A stretch of DNA of 12,718 bases from assembly GCA_002441125.1 (NCBI GenBank), contig DJVI01000025.1, forward strand, positions 1 through 12,718, given 5' to 3'. Origin of the DNA: Caldifarciminota bacterium UBA6260. GTDB lineage: Bacteria > Hydrothermota > 32-111. How positions within the stretch are numbered: the first letter of the stretch is position 1; every line of letters starts with the position of its first letter. The translations under genes and the position numbers were made by a program. This document shows positions 10,949-12,718 of this stretch, piece by piece. A model generated the notes under the pieces. That model was not told the DNA's origin and made no database searches. It worked only from the letters and a program-made list of their open reading frames with translations.

Positions 10949-12718
10949 TTATTCCTCCATTTTTACAGCCTCATAACATTTGTCACAAAGTTCTGGATGA
11001 TCCGGATGGTTACCAACACTATCAAGGTGCAACCAACATCTGGAACATTTTTTCTCTTCAGCCTTTTCACATTTCAAAACGAACTTTTTTTCTTCCCTTT
11101 CAATGAGTTCGCCATCGTTATCAACAAATTTTACATTTGAAACTATAAAAAGTTGATCTAAAACTTCTTTATATTTTTCAAGGAGTTTTTTACTTTCATC
11201 ATTAAGCCCTTTTATAAGAAGGTTTGCTTCTATAGATTTCCCGATAATGTTTTCACTTCTCAATTTCTCAAGTTGTGATAAAACTTCTTCCCTTAAAAGA
11301 TTTAAAATTTCAAAATCTTTCAGAATATTCTCATCTTCAAACTTATATATTTCATCTGAAAGTATCTCAAAGTGAATCGATTCTTTTTTTGATTTTTTGT
11401 TGAAATATTTGTATGCCTGTTCAACTGTAAAAGGTATAATGGGTGCGATTAGTTTTAACATATCATCAAGCAGAGTATAAAGTGTAAAAAGTCCTGATTT
11501 TCTTTCCTTTGAATTTTTTGGATATGTGTACAACCTGTCTTTAACAATATCAAGGTAGAACGATGATAGGTCGCTAACTATGAAAGCATAATATTCTTTA
11601 AAAACTTTATGGAATTCAAAATCATCATAGTATTTTATTATTCTTCTTCTCATCTTAGCATAGTTAGATAGAACATATCTATCTATTGGATGGAGATCAT
11701 CTTTAGAAAGGTTGAACTCTTCAGGCTGACTGTTCCCAAGGTTGCCAAGCATAAACCTTATCGTGTTCCTTATTTTGAAATATGTTTCCTTTGAACTTGA
11801 AAGTAGTTCTTCTCCAAATGGAGCGTCTGATGTGTAATCAACAGAGCAAAACCATAACCTTATTATTTCTGCACCATACTTTTTACATATAGTTTCAGGT
11901 GAGAATACATTTCCAAGTGATTTGGACATCTTTTTCATATTCTTGTCAAGTATCAGACCATGTGTCAAAACCTCTCTGTAAGGTGCTTTTCCATCTGTTG
12001 CCGTTGAAACTATCAAAGAAACCTGAAACCATCCTCTATGCTGATCCACAGCTTCAAGATAGAGATCTGAAGGCCAGCGTAATTCTTTTCTTTTCTTCAC
12101 AACTGCGGAATGACTCAAAGAAGAATCAAACCAGACATCGAAAATATTTGTTTCTTTTTCAAATTCAGTTGAACCACATTTTTCACATTTTAAATCTTTA
12201 GCAAAATATGAAACATCCTTTTCAAACCAGACATCTGAACCTTCATTCAAAATAATATCCCTAATCTTATCTATTGTTTCCTTTTTTATATGTGGTGTAG
12301 AGCATTTTTTACAGTAGAATACAGGTATTGGAACACCCCAACTTCTCTGTCTTGAAAGACACCAGTCGGGTCTTGTTTTAACCATATTGTAAATTCTATC
12401 CTTTGACCATACAGGTATCCATTTTGTTTTGTCTATCTCTGAGAGAAGGTTGTCTCTCAAGTTGTTTTTTTCAACATCCAAAAACCATTGTTCTGTAGCC
12501 CTGAAAATAAGTTCACTTTTGCATCTCCAACAAACTGGATAGGAATGCGTTATCTTTTCTGAAAAAATCAATGACCCTTCATTTTTGAGATTGTTTATTA
12601 TAACTGGATTTGCCTCAAAAACATTCATCCCTCCGTAACTTTCAACTTCATCAAAAAATTTCCCTTCCTTGTTTACAGGACAAACTATTTCAAGATCATT
12701 TTTTATTCCAGCCTGATA
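10949..12718 (-). CDS. ileS: Isoleucyl-tRNA synthetase, C-terminal part (cut by window edge)
   Basis: The frame is open to the right edge, giving the last 589 residues; the N-terminal HIGH-motif region and part of the editing domain are outside. The visible part starts in the editing domain (YQAGIKND and CPVNKEGKF). It continues with SYPVCWRCKSELIFRATEQWF and TRPDWCLSRQRSWGVP, then a Cys-rich insert (CKKC and CEKC). After this come DVWFDSSLSHSAV, DQHRGWFQ and the ATP-binding KMSKS loop (about residues 263-267). An anticodon-binding helical domain follows. The protein ends with a zinc finger (CSRC with CDKC), as in type-1 bacterial IleRS. The first ATG in view (12628) is internal, not the start. 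It is the upstream gene of the traR/dksA-lspA-lptD operon. Confidence 0.97.
   Translation of the reverse strand, partial: YQAGIKNDLEIVCPVNKEGKFFDEVESYGGMNVFEANPVIINNLKNEGSLIFSEKITHSYPVCWRCKSELIFRATEQWFLDVEKNNLRDNLLSEIDKTKWIPVWSKDRIYNMVKTRPDWCLSRQRSWGVPIPVFYCKKCSTPHIKKETIDKIRDIILNEGSDVWFEKDVSYFAKDLKCEKCGSTEFEKETNIFDVWFDSSLSHSAVVKKRKELRWPSDLYLEAVDQHRGWFQVSLIVSTATDGKAPYREVLTHGLILDKNMKKMSKSLGNVFSPETICKKYGAEIIRLWFCSVDYTSDAPFGEELLSSSKETYFKIRNTIRFMLGNLGNSQPEEFNLSKDDLHPIDRYVLSNYAKMRRRIIKYYDDFEFHKVFKEYYAFIVSDLSSFYLDIVKDRLYTYPKNSKERKSGLFTLYTLLDDMLKLIAPIIPFTVEQAYKYFNKKSKKESIHFEILSDEIYKFEDENILKDFEILNLLREEVLSQLEKLRSENIIGKSIEANLLIKGLNDESKKLLEKYKEVLDQLFIVSNVKFVDNDGELIEREEKKFVLKCEKAEEKKCSRCWLHLDSVGNHPDHPELCDKCYEAVKMEE

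Noticed and set aside
11442..11451. Ten bases (GGTGCGATTA) identical to part of the putative CRISPR repeat at 11-20
   Set aside because: It lies in conserved ileS coding sequence and the match does not extend, so it is a chance hit and not a second repeat.

Overview
The window is very AT-rich (about 30% G+C by eye) and looks like chromosomal DNA of a Gram-negative, diderm bacterium. It encodes LptD, the outer-membrane assembly protein for LPS, and a second probable outer-membrane barrel. The proteins are rich in Lys, Phe and Ile. Strong AGGAGG ribosome sites and short, overlapping operon spacing are typical of a compact genome. I cannot place the organism firmly. The mix of LptD, a DUF4159 protein and a short NifU/NifS pair under an IscR-type regulator would suit an uncultivated lineage near WOR-3/FCB, but that is a guess.

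Layout. Positions 1-209 hold no gene. On the minus strand they carry a near-perfect sigma-70 promoter that fires off the left edge, and positions 1-23 look like the truncated first repeat of a CRISPR array lying outside the window. Two plus-strand inner-membrane transporters follow (an EamA/DMT carrier at 210-1055 and an AEC-family carrier at 1091-2029). Each has a TATAAT box 6-8 nt before its ATG and no Shine-Dalgarno site, so both mRNAs may be leaderless. Everything else is on the minus strand.

Reading leftward from the right edge: (i) ileS (partial), a TraR/DksA-type zinc-finger gene, lspA and lptD form a tight operon for translation and envelope maturation. (ii) A strongly expressed HU gene has its own promoter and an intrinsic terminator. 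(iii) An envelope-flavoured set follows: a hexapeptide N-acetyltransferase probably for a surface sugar, maf, an unrecognised outer-membrane-like protein, and a secreted DUF4159 protein that appears to start at a CTG codon inside the preceding gene. (iv) The iron-sulfur operon iscR-iscS-iscU-mazG has its own promoter. That promoter is overlapped by a 25-bp palindrome with the same length and end structure as an IscR type-1 site, suggesting autoregulation by cluster status.

Apart from the partial CRISPR evidence, the gene content is mostly housekeeping. The most interesting items are the putative CRISPR leader/repeat edge, the putative iscR operator, the paired leaderless promoters, the CTG start, and the unrecognised barrel/DUF4159 pair.
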